NCBI GenBank assembly: GCA_002287035.1
Contig: NSKG01000003.1
Location: forward strand, 496,001-560,000
Reading direction: 5' to 3'
Length of the DNA: 64,000 nt
Source: Pseudomonas sp. WN033
GTDB taxonomy: Bacteria > Pseudomonadota > Gammaproteobacteria > Pseudomonadales > Pseudomonadaceae
A program made the translations under genes and the position numbers. The notes below the pieces were generated by a model, which ran no database searches, was not told where the DNA came from, and saw nothing but the letters and a program-made list of their open reading frames with translations. Positions 1 through 12,000 of this stretch are shown here, one piece after another. Within the stretch, counting starts at the first letter, position 1. Each line of letters starts with the position of its first letter.

Positions 1-598
1 AGTGGGCTCCAACAACCCGGATGGTATCGACATCAAGAAACTGAAGGACGAGAACGGCAAGCCGCTGGATGGCATCGCCTTCCATCCGTACTACACCGTC
101 AAGGATATTGTCGGCGTGGTGGTGTTCCTGTTCGTGTTCTGCACGATCGTGTTCTTCTTCCCGGAAATGGGTGGTTTCTTCCTTGAGCACCCGAACTTTG
201 AAGTGGCCAACCCGCTGAAGACTCCTGATCATATCGCTCCGGTCTGGTACTTCACACCGTTCTACGCGATTCTGCGTGCGGTTCCGGCCATCGCTGGCTC
301 GGCCTTCCCGGGTGTGCTGGCGATGGGTGCTGCGATTGCCGTGCTGTTCGTATTGCCCTGGCTGGACCGTAGTCCGGTGCGCTCGATCCGCTACAAAGGC
401 TGGATGAGCAAGCTGTGGCTGGTGATCTTCTGCGTCTGCTTCGTGATCCTCGGTGTGCTGGGTGCCATCCCGGCGACTCCGGGTCGTACGCTGCTGTCGC
501 AGGTCTGCACCGTTCTGTATTTCGCCTTCTTCATCCTGATGCCGTTCTACACCCGGATGGAGAAGACCAAACCGGTTCCGGAGAGGGTTACTGGCTAA
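1..598 (+). CDS. petB: Cytochrome b of the bc1 complex, C-terminal part
   Basis: The window opens inside this gene; the reading frame runs from base 2 and ends at TAA 596-598. The piece covers roughly the last 198 residues of a protein usually about 400 residues long. It carries the Qo-site segment as PVWY, followed by the conserved stretch YAILRAVP, and at least three further hydrophobic membrane segments. The b-type haem ligands would lie upstream, outside the window. PVWY instead of PEWY is the known form in beta- and gammaproteobacteria. The protein oxidises ubiquinol at the Qo site in the inner membrane. Its stop codon shares a base with the petC start, so the two are co-translated. Confidence 0.95.
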   Translation, partial: VGSNNPDGIDIKKLKDENGKPLDGIAFHPYYTVKDIVGVVVFLFVFCTIVFFFPEMGGFFLEHPNFEVANPLKTPDHIAPVWYFTPFYAILRAVPAIAGSAFPGVLAMGAAIAVLFVLPWLDRSPVRSIRYKGWMSKLWLVIFCVCFVILGVLGAIPATPGRTLLSQVCTVLYFAFFILMPFYTRMEKTKPVPERVTG

Positions 599-1380
599 TG
601 AAAAAGCAACTGATTGCCCTGTGTTTTGCGCTGTTGCCCTGCGTGGCTCTGGCGGCGCCCAGCAACTACCCGCTGGAAAAGGCCAATATCGATCTGCGTG
701 ACAAGGCTGCTCTGCAGGATGGCGCACGCACTTTCGTCAACTACTGCATGGGTTGTCACTCGGCCCAGTTCCAGCGTTATGAGCGTGTAGCCAACGATCT
801 GGGCATTCCGGATGAACTGATGCTGGAAAACCTGGTGTTCCCCGAAGGTGTGTTGATCGGTGATCACATGAAGATCGGCATGCGTCCTCAGGACTCCAAG
901 GCCTGGTTCGGTGGCGCGCCGCCGGACCTGACCATGGTTGCCCGGGTGCGTGGTAACGACTGGCTGTACACCTACCTGAAGACCTTCTACGAGGATCCTT
1001 CACGGCCGCTGGGTGCCAACAACATGTTGTTCCCGAACGTGGGTATGCCCAATGTGCTGATGGAGCTGCAAGGTCGTCAGGTGATTGGCTGCAAGGCCAT
1101 GCCGGTGATGGATGGCAATACCCCCAAGCGTGATCCACTGACCGGTGAAACCATCAAGGACGAGCAGTGTGATGTGCTGACTGTGCTGCCGGATACTGGC
1201 ACTCAGACTGAGGCCGAGTTCGATACCACTGTGCGTAACCTGGTTGCATTCCTGGCTTATTCGGCTGACCCGATCAAGCTGGAGCGTCACCGCATCGGTG
1301 TGTACGTGCTGCTGTATCTGGCCTTCCTGTTCGTCTTTGCCTTCCTGCTCAAGCGCGAGTACTGGAAAGACGTTCACTGA
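598..1380 (+). CDS. petC: Cytochrome c1 of the bc1 complex
   Basis: This 260-residue protein is the membrane-anchored c-type cytochrome that passes electrons from the Rieske centre to soluble cytochrome c. It begins with a cleavable signal peptide (residues 1-20, ending VALAA). The covalent haem site is CMGCH (Cys50, Cys53, His54), and a Met-containing stretch near residues 140-160 (NNMLFPNVGMPNVLM) probably supplies the axial ligand. A single C-terminal membrane anchor (about residues 230-252) ends with the charged tail KREYWKD. The start ATG at 598 overlaps the petB TAA by one base, which rules out the longer upstream reading of the same frame. A strong terminator follows at 1399-1430. Confidence 0.97.
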   Translation: MKKQLIALCFALLPCVALAAPSNYPLEKANIDLRDKAALQDGARTFVNYCMGCHSAQFQRYERVANDLGIPDELMLENLVFPEGVLIGDHMKIGMRPQDSKAWFGGAPPDLTMVARVRGNDWLYTYLKTFYEDPSRPLGANNMLFPNVGMPNVLMELQGRQVIGCKAMPVMDGNTPKRDPLTGETIKDEQCDVLTVLPDTGTQTEAEFDTTVRNLVAFLAYSADPIKLERHRIGVYVLLYLAFLFVFAFLLKREYWKDVH

Positions 1381-1398
1381 TCCTGGTTCTGCGGATCA

Positions 1399-1430
1399 AA
1401 ACAGCGCGCCCTTTGGGGCGCGTTGTTGTT
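1399..1430 (+). terminator. Rho-independent terminator after petC
   Basis: A GC-rich hairpin (AACAGCGCGCCC pairing with GGGCGCGTTGTT, loop TTTG) followed by a T-rich stretch lies 18 bases after the petC stop. It separates the bc1 operon from sspA. A possible -10 box TATACT for sspA follows at 1438-1443, without a good -35 partner. Confidence 0.8.
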
Positions 1431-1543
1431 TCTGGGGTATACTACGCACTTTGTTCTCAGGCAGTTGTCGGTTGTGGCTGATGCCAGTCATTCGATCGTG
1501 CAACCTGTGTTACCGCAATCCGCGAGAGGATGAGGGTTGATTT

Positions 1544-2176
1544 ATGGGCGTTACCACCGCCAGCAAGCGTTCCTCCATGGCTTTCTTTTCTGACCCCCGT
1601 GACCATTACTGTCATCGTGTGCGCATCGTCCTGGCTGAAAAGGGCGTGACAGTCGATGTGGTCAATGTCGAGCCAGGCAACCCGCCGCAGGAACTGGTGG
1701 AAACCAACCCCTACAGCAGCGTGCCGACCCTGCTTGATCGTGATCTGGTGCTCTATGAGCCGAATATCATGATGGAATACCTCGATGAGCGCTTTCCGCA
1801 TCCGCCGTTGCTGCCGGTCTATCCTGTGGCACGGGCCAATAGCCGTTTGCTGATGTACCGGGTGCAGCGCGACTGGTGCTCGCTGGTTGATGTGATCGGC
1901 AACCCGAAAAGCTCCGAGGCTGCCGTTACCAAGGCGCGCAAGGAACTGCGTGAGAGCCTGATCGGTGTGGCGCCGGTATTCGCCGAGATGCCGTTCTTCA
2001 TGAGTGATGAGTTCAGTCTGGTCGACTGCTGTATCGCTCCCATTCTCTGGCGTTTGCCGTTGCTCGGGATTGAACTACCCAAGCAGGCCAAGCCACTGCT
2101 GGACTATATGGATCGTATCTTTGCCCGTGAAGGCTTTATCGCCAGCCTGTCTGCGGCGGAAAAGGATATGCAGTAA
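1544..2176 (+). CDS. sspA: Stringent starvation protein A (GST fold)
   Basis: SspA is an RNA polymerase-associated protein with a glutathione S-transferase fold that acts in stationary-phase and virulence gene control. The 210-residue product has the thioredoxin-like N-terminal domain (about residues 12-90, with NPYSSVPTL and [19 protein letters not shown]) and the all-helical C-terminal domain. The [10 protein letters not shown] segment that marks SspA proteins is present. The start MGVTTASKR matches the usual MGVTN-type start in Pseudomonas and follows a purine-rich GAGGATGAGGG. sspB follows 25 bases after the stop, so the two probably share a transcript. Confidence 0.96.
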   Translation: MGVTTASKRSSMAFFSDPRDHYCHRVRIVLAEKGVTVDVVNVEPGNPPQELVETNPYSSVPTLLDRDLVLYEPNIMMEYLDERFPHPPLLPVYPVARANSRLLMYRVQRDWCSLVDVIGNPKSSEAAVTKARKELRESLIGVAPVFAEMPFFMSDEFSLVDCCIAPILWRLPLLGIELPKQAKPLLDYMDRIFAREGFIASLSAAEKDMQ

Positions 2177-2201
2177 TCGCTTTAACCGTTCGGAGTACCG
2201 C

Positions 2202-2603
2202 ATGGCCGTAATGAGTCCAAGCCGCCCTTATCTTATCCGCGCGTTGTACGAGTGGATTTTGGATAACAATTGCACCCCGTACCTGCTGGTTAATGCCGGA
2301 TTTCCCGGAACCCGAGTGCCGGAAGGTTTTGTCGAGGATGATCAGATCGTCCTGAATCTGTCCCCTGGTGCTATCCGTCAGCTCGAAATGGATAATGACG
2401 CGATCAGCTTCGATGGGCGTTTTGGTGGAGTGGCGCAACAGGTCTGGATTCCTGCCTTGGCAGTGATGGCTATCTATGCCCGGGAGAATGGTCAGGGGAT
2501 GGTGTTCGAGATCGACCCGGTCAGCCCGCCGCCAGCCGATGACCCGGCCCCGGACGGTGACAACAAGCCGAGTGGTCGGCCATCGTTGAAGGTGGTTAAG
2601 TAA
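2202..2603 (+). CDS. sspB: SspB, ClpXP specificity adaptor
   Basis: SspB delivers ssrA-tagged stalled translation products to ClpXP. The 133-residue product shows the conserved N-terminal core (SRPYLIRALYEWILDNNCTP, then LLVNAGFPGTRVPEGF) and the central RFGGVAQQVWIPALAVMAIYARENGQGM. A flexible acidic and proline-rich linker follows, then the short C-terminal ClpX-binding tail RPSLKVVK. GGAG at 2191 supports ATG 2202; an in-frame ATG at 2211 would give the shorter form usual in relatives. It forms a pair with sspA and ends at a hairpin shared with the convergent dolP gene. Confidence 0.95.
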   Translation: MAVMSPSRPYLIRALYEWILDNNCTPYLLVNAGFPGTRVPEGFVEDDQIVLNLSPGAIRQLEMDNDAISFDGRFGGVAQQVWIPALAVMAIYARENGQGMVFEIDPVSPPPADDPAPDGDNKPSGRPSLKVVK

Positions 2604-2618
2604 AACTAAGGGAAGTGT

Positions 2619-2646
2619 GGTGGCTGGACCTGATCATCCAGCCACC
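2619..2646. terminator. Hairpin between convergent sspB and dolP
   Basis: A perfect 10-base-pair stem (GGTGGCTGGA with TCCAGCCACC, 8-base loop) lies in the 56-base gap between the convergent stops of sspB and dolP. There is no clear T-run on either side, so it may act as a two-way 3' end stabiliser rather than a classic terminator. Confidence 0.5.
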
Positions 2647-2659
2647 AGTTTCAGGCCAT

Positions 2660-3831
<1,172 letters not shown>

Positions 3832-4206
3832 CTAGCAAGTGAATGCTTCTCGGATCCAGCGATAAGCGTCTGGGTCCTCAGGGTTGCCATCAGCGGCAAC
3901 GACATCGAAGCGACAGGGATGGTTTGCCAGGTGCGGGTGGGTCAGGAGGTAGTGCTGGGCGGCTATCTGGACACGTTTCTGTTTGCGCCAGTCCACCGTT
4001 TCCGCTGCGCTTCCCCACTGGCTCTTCCGCCGATAACGCACTTCGACAAATACTACTGTATCCCTGTCACGCATGACCAGATCGAGTTCGCCCTGCTTGC
4101 AGCGGTAATTGCGTGCCAGCAGGCGCAATCCGGCCTTGAGCAGCAGGCGCTCGGCCTGGCGTTCAGCCAGATTGCCGAGCAACTGCTTGCTGGTCAATTG
4201 ACTCAT
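3832..4206 (-). CDS. yraN: YraN/UPF0102 endonuclease-like protein
   Basis: This 124-residue protein has the UPF0102 core: GNLAERQAERLL near the N-terminus, then GELDLVMRD and VVFVEVRYR, which are the acidic and glutamate positions of a restriction-endonuclease-like fold (E...D...ExK/R type). RFDVVA follows in the C-terminal half. The family is widespread and its cellular role is not established. The ATG overlaps the lpoA stop (ATGA), and gmhA follows after 12 bases, so it is translated from the lpoA operon. Confidence 0.9.
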   Translation of the reverse strand: MSQLTSKQLLGNLAERQAERLLLKAGLRLLARNYRCKQGELDLVMRDRDTVVFVEVRYRRKSQWGSAAETVDWRKQKRVQIAAQHYLLTHPHLANHPCRFDVVAADGNPEDPDAYRWIREAFTC

Positions 4207-6026
4207 GGGGCGGGAATAAGTTCGGGAGCCGGTTGCAGTTGGCCATTGCTGATCAGGCCCCAGTGCAGCTCACGTTGAATCCGGCCGTTGTCCCCCAGGC
4301 TCAGGGTGCCGGTTGCGCCCTCGATACGGGTGCCCGGGAACTGCTGCAGTTGCCGCAGCCGGCTGAAAATGCGCTGGGCGTCGATCCCCATGGCGTACAG
4401 CCGACCCATGGCGCCTCCGGCTTGCGGCCAGCTTTGACTGACGGCTTGGTACAGGCTGTCCGAGCGCTCCAGTAGCCAGGGGATTTCGGCTATGTACAGG
4501 CCGTCCAGGTCGGCATTTTGCAGGTTGTCGCCAACCTGATAGGCATGAGAAGTGGCATATACCGGCAAATCGCCGGCGTACTGGAAGGCCAGGGTCGGCT
4601 TGATTTGTCGGGCCTGTAATGGGTTAGCCGCCAGGAACAGGGCATCGATATCCTGGCGCGGGGTCGGCTGAACCACAATGCCTTGGCCAAGCAATTGCTG
4701 GATGCGGTTGCCGCGTTGCTCGCTCTGGCGAATCTGCAACAGGTCGCCAATCTGCTGCGCCATGCTTGCGGGTTGGTCAATCACTTCCCTGCCGACCAGG
4801 ACCCCGCCAAGGCTTTCCCAGGTTTCGCGGAAGGCCTGAAAAGCGCGCTGTCCCCAGTCGGTCTGGGCGGTCAGGGCAGCCATGCTGCGATGGCCGTCGG
4901 CCCAGGCCCGGTGGGCAGCGGAGCGGGCTTCATCCTCGGGGGCCAGGCCGAACTGGTACAGCGGTTGTTCCGAGACTCGCCGCTGCTCGCTGTAGTTCAA
5001 GGCCAGGGTCGGGAGGGGCAGTTCGCCGAGGCTGGCCAGACGGCCGACCTGATCGCGCTCTAGTGGGCCGATGACCCACTGCACACCATCCTGTTGGGCC
5101 TGAGCATAGAACTGCTGGAGGTTGCTGTAGGCAGTACTGTCATACAGGCTGACCTGAGGCTGCTCAAGTCCCTGGCTGTGAGCCTGATACTGGGCTGCTA
5201 GAAAGCCATCACGCAGGGCCTGTGCGGCGCTGGCCAGTGGTCCCTGGAATGGCAGCAGCAGAGCGATGTGCTGCGGTCGGCTGGCGTGCAGCTGGAATAG
5301 CTGCATCAGCGAGTCGGGCAGCGGATTGGCTGCCGGGTGATCGGCATTGGCTTCCTGCCACTGGCGCAAGGCGCGTACCTGTAGATCGAGGTTGCCGTGC
5401 TGGCGTTCGATCAGCGCCAGACTCAGCCAGCCCTCCAGGCCGCCAGCGCTCTGGTCACGGGCCTGCTGGAGTTGCGGTGTGGACAACTGGCCAAGACTGT
5501 CCCAGATCGCCAGTCGGTTGCTGGTCTGGCGTTCACTGGGCAGCAGGCCGTCAATGAAAATCCGCTCCTTGGCGGCGTCCAGGTGCTGACCGGCGGCATC
5601 GAAGATATCGGCACGTAACTGCTGGATATCCAGTTGATCTTCGACTGGCAGAATGTCGAGTTGGCCGATCGAGGGGTGGCGTATTGCTCGCAGAGCCTGC
5701 GGTACCTGATCCAGAGCCAGAGCGCTTTGGGCTTGTAGTTGACTGAAGACGATCTGTTGGTCGGTTGGCAGGTCGCTCTGTGGAATGTCGCGCAGAATGC
5801 TTTGGACTCGCTCGGGCTGACCGCCGATCCAGGCGGCCCGGGCCGCGTGCAGGCGCAGCAGGTTGGCTTCAGCGCCAGAGCGGCGGTTGGCGTCCTGCAG
5901 AATCTGGTCGACACTGGCCTGCGGGGTACGTGGCAGGTCGGATAGCTCACGCGGGGCTGTCGAACAGCCGCTGATCAGCGCAGCGAGGGTCAAGGCAACG
6001 AACGGCAGGCGAAGCATGCGGGGCAT
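4203..6026 (-). CDS. lpoA: LpoA, outer-membrane activator of a peptidoglycan synthase
   Basis: LpoA reaches from the outer membrane through the peptidoglycan to stimulate the class A synthase PBP1a. The 607-residue product has a lipoprotein signal with lipobox LISGC (Cys21), a helical TPR-like N-terminal domain (to about residue 240), and a periplasmic-binding-protein-like C-terminal domain starting near [22 protein letters not shown]. Length and order match Pseudomonas LpoA. It is the first gene of a leftward operon with yraN, gmhA and dolP, and it diverges from rsmI across 155 bases. Confidence 0.93.
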   Translation of the reverse strand: MPRMLRLPFVALTLAALISGCSTAPRELSDLPRTPQASVDQILQDANRRSGAEANLLRLHAARAAWIGGQPERVQSILRDIPQSDLPTDQQIVFSQLQAQSALALDQVPQALRAIRHPSIGQLDILPVEDQLDIQQLRADIFDAAGQHLDAAKERIFIDGLLPSERQTSNRLAIWDSLGQLSTPQLQQARDQSAGGLEGWLSLALIERQHGNLDLQVRALRQWQEANADHPAANPLPDSLMQLFQLHASRPQHIALLLPFQGPLASAAQALRDGFLAAQYQAHSQGLEQPQVSLYDSTAYSNLQQFYAQAQQDGVQWVIGPLERDQVGRLASLGELPLPTLALNYSEQRRVSEQPLYQFGLAPEDEARSAAHRAWADGHRSMAALTAQTDWGQRAFQAFRETWESLGGVLVGREVIDQPASMAQQIGDLLQIRQSEQRGNRIQQLLGQGIVVQPTPRQDIDALFLAANPLQARQIKPTLAFQYAGDLPVYATSHAYQVGDNLQNADLDGLYIAEIPWLLERSDSLYQAVSQSWPQAGGAMGRLYAMGIDAQRIFSRLRQLQQFPGTRIEGATGTLSLGDNGRIQRELHWGLISNGQLQPAPELIPAP

Positions 6027-6181
6027 CGGACAGTATCCTTACGCGATGGGCGCCCACGTGGCACCCTGGGGCGGACTCATCCGGCATTGTAACCAAGGGG
6101 GTAGGCAATCTCCACAGCGTCGGCGGAATAGGATCACGTCCTGTACAATATCGGGCAACTACGCTTGCAACAGGATTTGTC

Positions 6182-7033
6182 ATGTCCAGCCCGGTCGGTA
6201 CCCTTTATGTCGTTGCCACGCCGATAGGCAACTTGCAGGATTTGACGCCACGGGCGCTTGAGGTCCTGCGTTCGGTCAGTCTGATCGCCGCCGAAGACAC
6301 CCGTCACAGCGCCCGGCTGTTGCAGCATTTCGGCATCAATACCCCGACCACTGCCTGTCACGATCACAACGAGCGCGACAAGAGTGTGCGGCTGGTTGAG
6401 CGGTTGCTGGCCGGGGATGACCTGGCCCTGATTTCCGATGCCGGTACTCCGCTGATTTCCGATCCGGGTTTCCATCTGGTGCGCCAGGCCCGCGAGGCCG
6501 GAGTGCGGGTTTGTCCGGTGCCGGGCGCCTGTGCGCTGATTGCCGCCTTGAGTGCGGCCGGTTTGCCGTCCGACCGTTTTGCCTTCGAGGGCTTTCTGCC
6601 GGCCAAGACCCAGGGCCGGCGTCAGCGCTTGCAGGCGCTGGCCAGTGAGTCGCGGACCTGGATGGTCTATGAGGCCCCGCACCGCCTGCTCGAGTGTCTG
6701 CAGGACATGCTTGAGGTGCTGGGCGGCGAGCGTCAGGTGGTGTTGGCCCGTGAGTTGACCAAAACCTTCGAAACCATCAAAGGCGCGCCCCTGGCCGAGC
6801 TGGTCGAGTGGGTGCGTGGAGACAGCGATCAGCAGCGCGGCGAATGTGTGCTGGTGGTGGAAGGTGCGCCGGCGCGTGATGATGCCGACGCGCTCGATCC
6901 GGTGGTGGAGCGCACGCTGGAGGTTCTGCTGGAAGAACTGCCAGTCAAGCAGGCCGCCGCTCTGGCGGCCAAGCTGACTGGAGTGAAGAAGAACCGTTTG
7001 TATCAACTGGCGCTGAGCAAGAGCGGAAACTAG
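6182..7033 (+). CDS. rsmI: RsmI, 16S rRNA 2'-O-ribose C1402 methyltransferase
   Basis: RsmI methylates the ribose of C1402 in the decoding centre with S-adenosylmethionine. The 283-residue product is a tetrapyrrole-methylase-fold protein: [19 protein letters not shown] at the start, [22 protein letters not shown] (the cofactor-binding glycine-rich segment), and [16 protein letters not shown]. It diverges from lpoA as in other proteobacteria. In P. aeruginosa rnpB and mraZ come next; here a 9-kb accessory region intervenes. A box TACAAT at 6144-6149 may be its -10. Confidence 0.96.
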   Translation: MSSPVGTLYVVATPIGNLQDLTPRALEVLRSVSLIAAEDTRHSARLLQHFGINTPTTACHDHNERDKSVRLVERLLAGDDLALISDAGTPLISDPGFHLVRQAREAGVRVCPVPGACALIAALSAAGLPSDRFAFEGFLPAKTQGRRQRLQALASESRTWMVYEAPHRLLECLQDMLEVLGGERQVVLARELTKTFETIKGAPLAELVEWVRGDSDQQRGECVLVVEGAPARDDADALDPVVERTLEVLLEELPVKQAAALAAKLTGVKKNRLYQLALSKSGN

Positions 7034-7071
7034 AAATACAGGCTTCCAGGTCCTTGCTGGTGGTCTGGCTG

Positions 7072-7253
7072 CTTAGGGAAACGCTGATTAATTGCACGCA
7101 AGCTCAGTAGCCCGGTTGGCGCTGACCTGTTCTGGACCGTTAGATGCCAGGGATGGCATCTAAGAGCGTACACGGATGTATTTACAGCGTGTCCAGAACA
7201 GGTCAGCGACAATTGGGCCAGCATCGAAACTGATTTAATCAGTGTTTCCTTAG
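7072..7253. mobile_element. MITE-like near-palindromic element at the 3' end of the guanidine operon
   Basis: This 182-base segment has imperfect terminal inverted repeats (TTAGGGAAACGCTGATTAA on the left against CTAAGGAAACACTGATTAA read from the right, 16 of 19 identical). Inside them lies an 18-base perfect inverted pair (CGCTGACCTGTTCTGGAC at 7120-7137, its complement at 7191-7208), and at the centre a 10-base perfect stem TTAGATGCCA/TGGCATCTAA around GGGA (7140-7163). There is no coding capacity. The right end covers the atzF stop: TAA at 7250-7252 is part of the terminal repeat. It may also serve as a transcription stop for the convergent rsmI and atzF. Confidence 0.75.
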
Positions 7254-9052
7254 CGACTGGCCAGCCAGGCTTTCCAGCCACCAAACTCGGTAATGTCGGT
7301 GGCGCCTTCCAGACCGTAGGGATCGCAGATAAAGCCGGTTTCCCAGCGCCCATCAGCCAATTGCACCTTGCCCAGCCCCAGCGGCGCCGGAATACCGGTA
7401 AGGAAAGAGCCCAGTTCGCGGCTCGGCAACTCCCAGACTTCGACCTGAATCGACTGGCCACCTTCGGCCACCCGCAGCATGCCGGGGCGCATAGGTGGGC
7501 CGCCGGCCAGGGCGTAGAGCTTGTAATCGGCTGAGCTTGCAGTAGCCTCCAGCAACCGACCGCCGCGTTGACGCAATTGCCAGTTCAGCGGCAGGCCATC
7601 CAGGTGTGCGCCGCAGACCACCACCCGGGCCATGTCGTTGCGGGCTGGGGTGGCCGGCAGGCTGCTGCTCAGCGGTTGCTCACCGACCAGCGGCAATCCG
7701 CTGTGTTGCTGTAGCGCGGCGCCCAGGCTGAGCAGGTACTGATCGGTGAAGGCGCGACCGAACAGGGTGACGCCCCACGGCAGGCCGTTGGCCATGAAGC
7801 CGCTTGGCACGGCAACGGCAGCGTAATCGAGCAGGTTCATGAAGTTGGTGTAATAGCCCAGGTCGCTGTTGCGCGCGACCGGCTCGGCCTCCAGTTCGGC
7901 CAGGGTCACCGGGCGTGGGATGGTCGGGGTCAGGACACAATCCATATCAGCCAGCAACTGATCGCAGAGGGTCTTGTAGCCCTGCAGTCGGTACTGGTAT
8001 TCGAAGGCATCCTGGGCGCTGAACTGTGGCGCCTTGTCCAGCACCGCGCGAATCACTGGCAGTACCGCTTCGGGATCGCGCTCGATCAGCTCGCCGGCGA
8101 CGCTGTAGCGCTCGGCAACCCAGGGCCCCTCGTAGAGCAGTTTGGCGGCCTGCATGAAGGGATCAAGATCGATTTCCACCGGCGTACCGCCGATAGCCTT
8201 GAGCTGTTCGATAGCGGCAGCGAATAACCCGGGGCTTTCCTGGCACCCAAGAAATTCAGGTGTTTTCGGTACCCCGAAGCGGAATGGGCGTGGGCTGCCG
8301 AACGCGTCAGCGGCATTCCACAGCGGGTTGGCACGGCTGTAATCGTCGCTGGGGTCGCGCTTGGCGGTCAGGGCCAGCAGTTTCGAGCACTCGGCTGCAC
8401 TGGCGGCGAAATAGGTGATGCAGTCCAGCGTTCGACAGGCCGGTACCAGGCCGCTGGCCGACAACAGGCCGCGGGTTTGCTTGAGTCCGACCAGATTGTT
8501 CAGCGCCGCCGGCACCCGGCCGGAACCGGCGGTATCGGTACCCAGGGCAAAACTGCACAGACCCAGGGCCACGCTCAGGGCTGAACCGGAACTTGAGCCA
8601 CCCGATGGGTATTGCGGATGGGTGGCATTGTGGCAGGCGCCGTAGGGTGAGCGGGTGCCGTTCAGCCCGGTAGCGAACTGGTCGAGATTGGTCTTGCCCA
8701 ATGGCACGGCACCCAGCTCGATCAGTTGCTGTACCAGGGTTGCCGAGCAATCTGGAGTGTAGGTGAATGCCGGGCAGGCAGCTGTGGTCGGAATACCGGC
8801 CAGGTCGATATTGTCCTTGATGGCGAACGGCACGCCGAACAGCGGCAATTGCTCCGGGCTCTTACTGTCCAGCGCAACCAGATAGGGTTCCAATTCGGTC
8901 TCGCTGAGCAGGTGGATGAACAGCGGATTGTCGCTGTTGAGCGTGGCGGCGCGTTGGCGCAGTTCAACAAGCAGTTGGCGCGGGGTGAGTACGCCTTCCT
9001 TGTAAGCGGCCTGCAGTGCGTCGAGACGCAGATCGTGGTCAAAGCGTGTCAT
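7250..9052 (-). CDS. atzF: Allophanate hydrolase
   Basis: The enzyme splits allophanate into two ammonium and two CO2. The 600-residue product has the amidase-signature domain in its first 450 residues, with the catalytic lysine in AIKDNID (Lys79), the cis-serine stretch GGSSSGS (151-157) and the nucleophile in TAGSGR (Ser177). The C-terminal domain (about 470-600) is typical of full-length allophanate hydrolases. Its ATG overlaps the carboxylase stop (ATGA), as expected for partner enzymes. The last residues (WLASR) run to a stop codon supplied by the adjacent palindromic element, so the extreme C-terminus may differ slightly from the ancestral one. Confidence 0.95.
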   Translation of the reverse strand: MTRFDHDLRLDALQAAYKEGVLTPRQLLVELRQRAATLNSDNPLFIHLLSETELEPYLVALDSKSPEQLPLFGVPFAIKDNIDLAGIPTTAACPAFTYTPDCSATLVQQLIELGAVPLGKTNLDQFATGLNGTRSPYGACHNATHPQYPSGGSSSGSALSVALGLCSFALGTDTAGSGRVPAALNNLVGLKQTRGLLSASGLVPACRTLDCITYFAASAAECSKLLALTAKRDPSDDYSRANPLWNAADAFGSPRPFRFGVPKTPEFLGCQESPGLFAAAIEQLKAIGGTPVEIDLDPFMQAAKLLYEGPWVAERYSVAGELIERDPEAVLPVIRAVLDKAPQFSAQDAFEYQYRLQGYKTLCDQLLADMDCVLTPTIPRPVTLAELEAEPVARNSDLGYYTNFMNLLDYAAVAVPSGFMANGLPWGVTLFGRAFTDQYLLSLGAALQQHSGLPLVGEQPLSSSLPATPARNDMARVVVCGAHLDGLPLNWQLRQRGGRLLEATASSADYKLYALAGGPPMRPGMLRVAEGGQSIQVEVWELPSRELGSFLTGIPAPLGLGKVQLADGRWETGFICDPYGLEGATDITEFGGWKAWLASR

Positions 9053-12000
9053 GCGGCGTGTTCCTCCAGAACGATCACCCGCTGTCCGGCGCGTACCGGA
9101 GAGCCTGGTTGGACATGGACTGATGCGACCACCCCGGCACAGGGGGCGGTCAGGGGTATTTCCATTTTCATGGATTCGAGAATCACCAGCACGTCGCCGG
9201 CCTGGACCTGGGCACCTGCGGTGACCTGAACCTGCCAGAGATTGCCGGCGATGTGACTGTCGATACTGTGCTGGCCGGTTGCGAGCGGCTGCTCTTCTAC
9301 GGGCTCGGCGGCGACCTCTTCGCTTTGGTAGTCGGCCTGGCCGTTGGCGATCCAGCGCTGGCGCTCGGCCTCGAAGGCGGCTTTTTGCTGGCTGCGAAAG
9401 GTGCTGATGCTGTCGGCTTCGGCCTCGAGAAACTGCTGGTAGTCGGCCAGTGCCAGCTCGCTATGTTCGATGTGCAGCGGATAGTGCCCGAGTGGAAAGT
9501 CACGGCGAATCTGTTGCAGTTCGTCAGCCGATACCGGGTAAAACCGAATCTGATCAAAGAACCGCAGCAGCCAGGGCTTGCCAGCGTAGGCGGCAACTTC
9601 GCGGTAGCGGTTCCACATCTGCAAGGTACGCCCGACGAACTGGTAGCCGCCGGGGCCTTCCATGCCGTAGATGCACATATAGGCGCCACCGATACCGACC
9701 GAGTTCTCTGCGGTCCAGGTGCGTGCCGGGTTGTACTTGGTAGTCACCAGGCGGTGGCGGGGGTCCAGTGGGGTGGCCACCGGGGCGCCGAGGTAAACGT
9801 CGCCCAGCCCCATGACCAGGTAGCTGGCGTCAAACACGGTGCGCTGAACGGCCGCCAGATCCGGCAGGTCGTTGATCCGGCGGATGAACTCCAGGTTGCT
9901 CGGGCACCAGGGGGCATCCTTGCGCACGGTGGTCATGTACTTCTCGATCGCCAACTGGCAGGCCGGGTCATCCCAGGACAGCGGCAGGTGCACTATGCGT
10001 GAAGGTACACGCAGGTCGTCGGCGCTGCAGACGGCTTGCCAGAGACGCTCAACGGTGGCGAGCAGGGCGTCCAGGGCCAGGGTTTCCGGCTGGTAGTGCA
10101 CTTGCAGCGAGCGGATGCCAGGGGTCAGGTCGACCACACCGGCCAGTTGCTCGGCTTCCAGCGCCTGCATCAGGGCATGGCCGCGGAACCGCAATACCAG
10201 ATCCAGCTCCGGTGGACCGATCTCCAGCAACAGGTGGGTGTCGCCGGACAACCGTGCAACCAGCCGGGTATCGGCTTCGCCCGTATCCAGAATGATCGGC
10301 GAGGCCAGGGCGATGGCTGGACTCTGGGTTGGGCAGCAGGGCTGCAACTCGACGACTTCACGTTGCTGCAAGCGGGCCAGCTCACGGGCAGTGGTGATGC
10401 TGACCGGGGTGAAGCGGAGCTTGTCCCCGGCCTTGAGCTGGCCGAGTTGCCACAGATCGGCCTCGATGATGGTCACCGGGCAAACGAAGCCTCCCAGGCT
10501 GGGGCCATCCGGGCCGAGAATCACCGGCATGTCGCCGGTAAAGTCCACGGCGCCGACGGCATAGGGGTTGTCATGGATATTTGACGGGTGCAGGCCCGCT
10601 TCGCCACCATCCTCGCGCGCCCATTCCGGTTTTGGCCCGATCAGGCGTACCCCGGTACGGCTGGAGTTGAAATGCACCTCCCATTCGGTGGCAAAGAAGC
10701 GTTCGATGTAATCGGCGGTGAAATACTCGGGTGCGCCATGCGGGCCATAAATCACCCGCAGTTCGCGGACCTCGGTCAGCGACGTGTGCAGAGCGGCTGG
10801 CAGGCTGGCTGTTGCGACCGGCGCCAGTGGCAGCAGCCGCAGTACGTCACCCGCGCGCAGCGCCCGACCGGCATGGCCACCAAACTGACCGAGGGTGAAG
10901 GTGCTCTTGCTGCCGAGGTAATCCGGTACCTGAATGCCGCCCTGAATCGCCAGATAACTGCGCGCACCGGCACCGTCGATGGTGCCCAGGCTGAGGGTGC
11001 TGCCAGCGGGTATGTCGAGCACCTGATGCATGGGCTGCGTCACTCCGTCCAGCTTCACCGGCAGGCTGGCGCCACTGACGACCACCTGGGTGGCGCTGTT
11101 GAAGCTCAGGGTCGGCCCCGTCATGGTGATTTCCAGGCCGGCGGCGTCGGCGGCATTGCCCAGCAGGCGATTGGCAAGGGCCAGTGACCGACTGTCCATG
11201 GGTCCAGAGGGTGGCACGCCGACGGCCCAGTAACCAAGGCGGCCGGGCAAGTCCTGTACCGTGGTCTGGGTGCCGGGGATCAGCACTTCACAGGTGCTGG
11301 CCTGATAGGTCAGATGGTCCAGGCAGCGGGTCCAGGGCTCGCCACTGGCAAAGGGGGCGTCATTGAGAATCTGGCGCAGATAGCCGAGGTTGGTTTCCAC
11401 CCCGTAGAGCCGGGTGTCGGCGAGCAGTTGATCGAGGGCGGCACTGGCGGCAGCCCGGTCGAGCTGCCAGCAGATCAGCTTGGCGATCATCGGATCGAAG
11501 TAGGGGGCAATTTCGCAGCCGGCTTCCACCCAGGTATCGATGCGCACCGCTTGCCCGTCAGCGGGCGGAAACTCGACCTGGGTCAGCAGGCCCGGACTGG
11601 GTTGGAAATCGCGCCCCGGGTCTTCGGCATACAGCCGCGCTTGGATAGCGTGGCCACGCGGCTGCAGGGTCTTGCCCAGTTCGGCCAGTGGCGGCAGGTC
11701 GCCGGCTGCCAGACGAACCATCCACTCGACGATATCGACTCCCCAGACCTGCTCGGTGACGCCGTGTTCAACCTGCAGGCGGGTATTCACCTCGAGGAAG
11801 TAGAACTGCTCGGCAGCGCTGTCATAAACAAACTCGACAGTACCGGCGCTGCGGTAGTTGATCGCACTGGCCAGCTGGATTGCGGCCTGACAGAGGGCAT
11901 CGGCCATGCCGGCGGGCAGGTTGGGTGCCGGGGTTTCCTCCAGCACCTTCTGGTTGCGCCGCTGGACCGAACAGTCGCGCACGCCCAGCGCCAGGACCTC

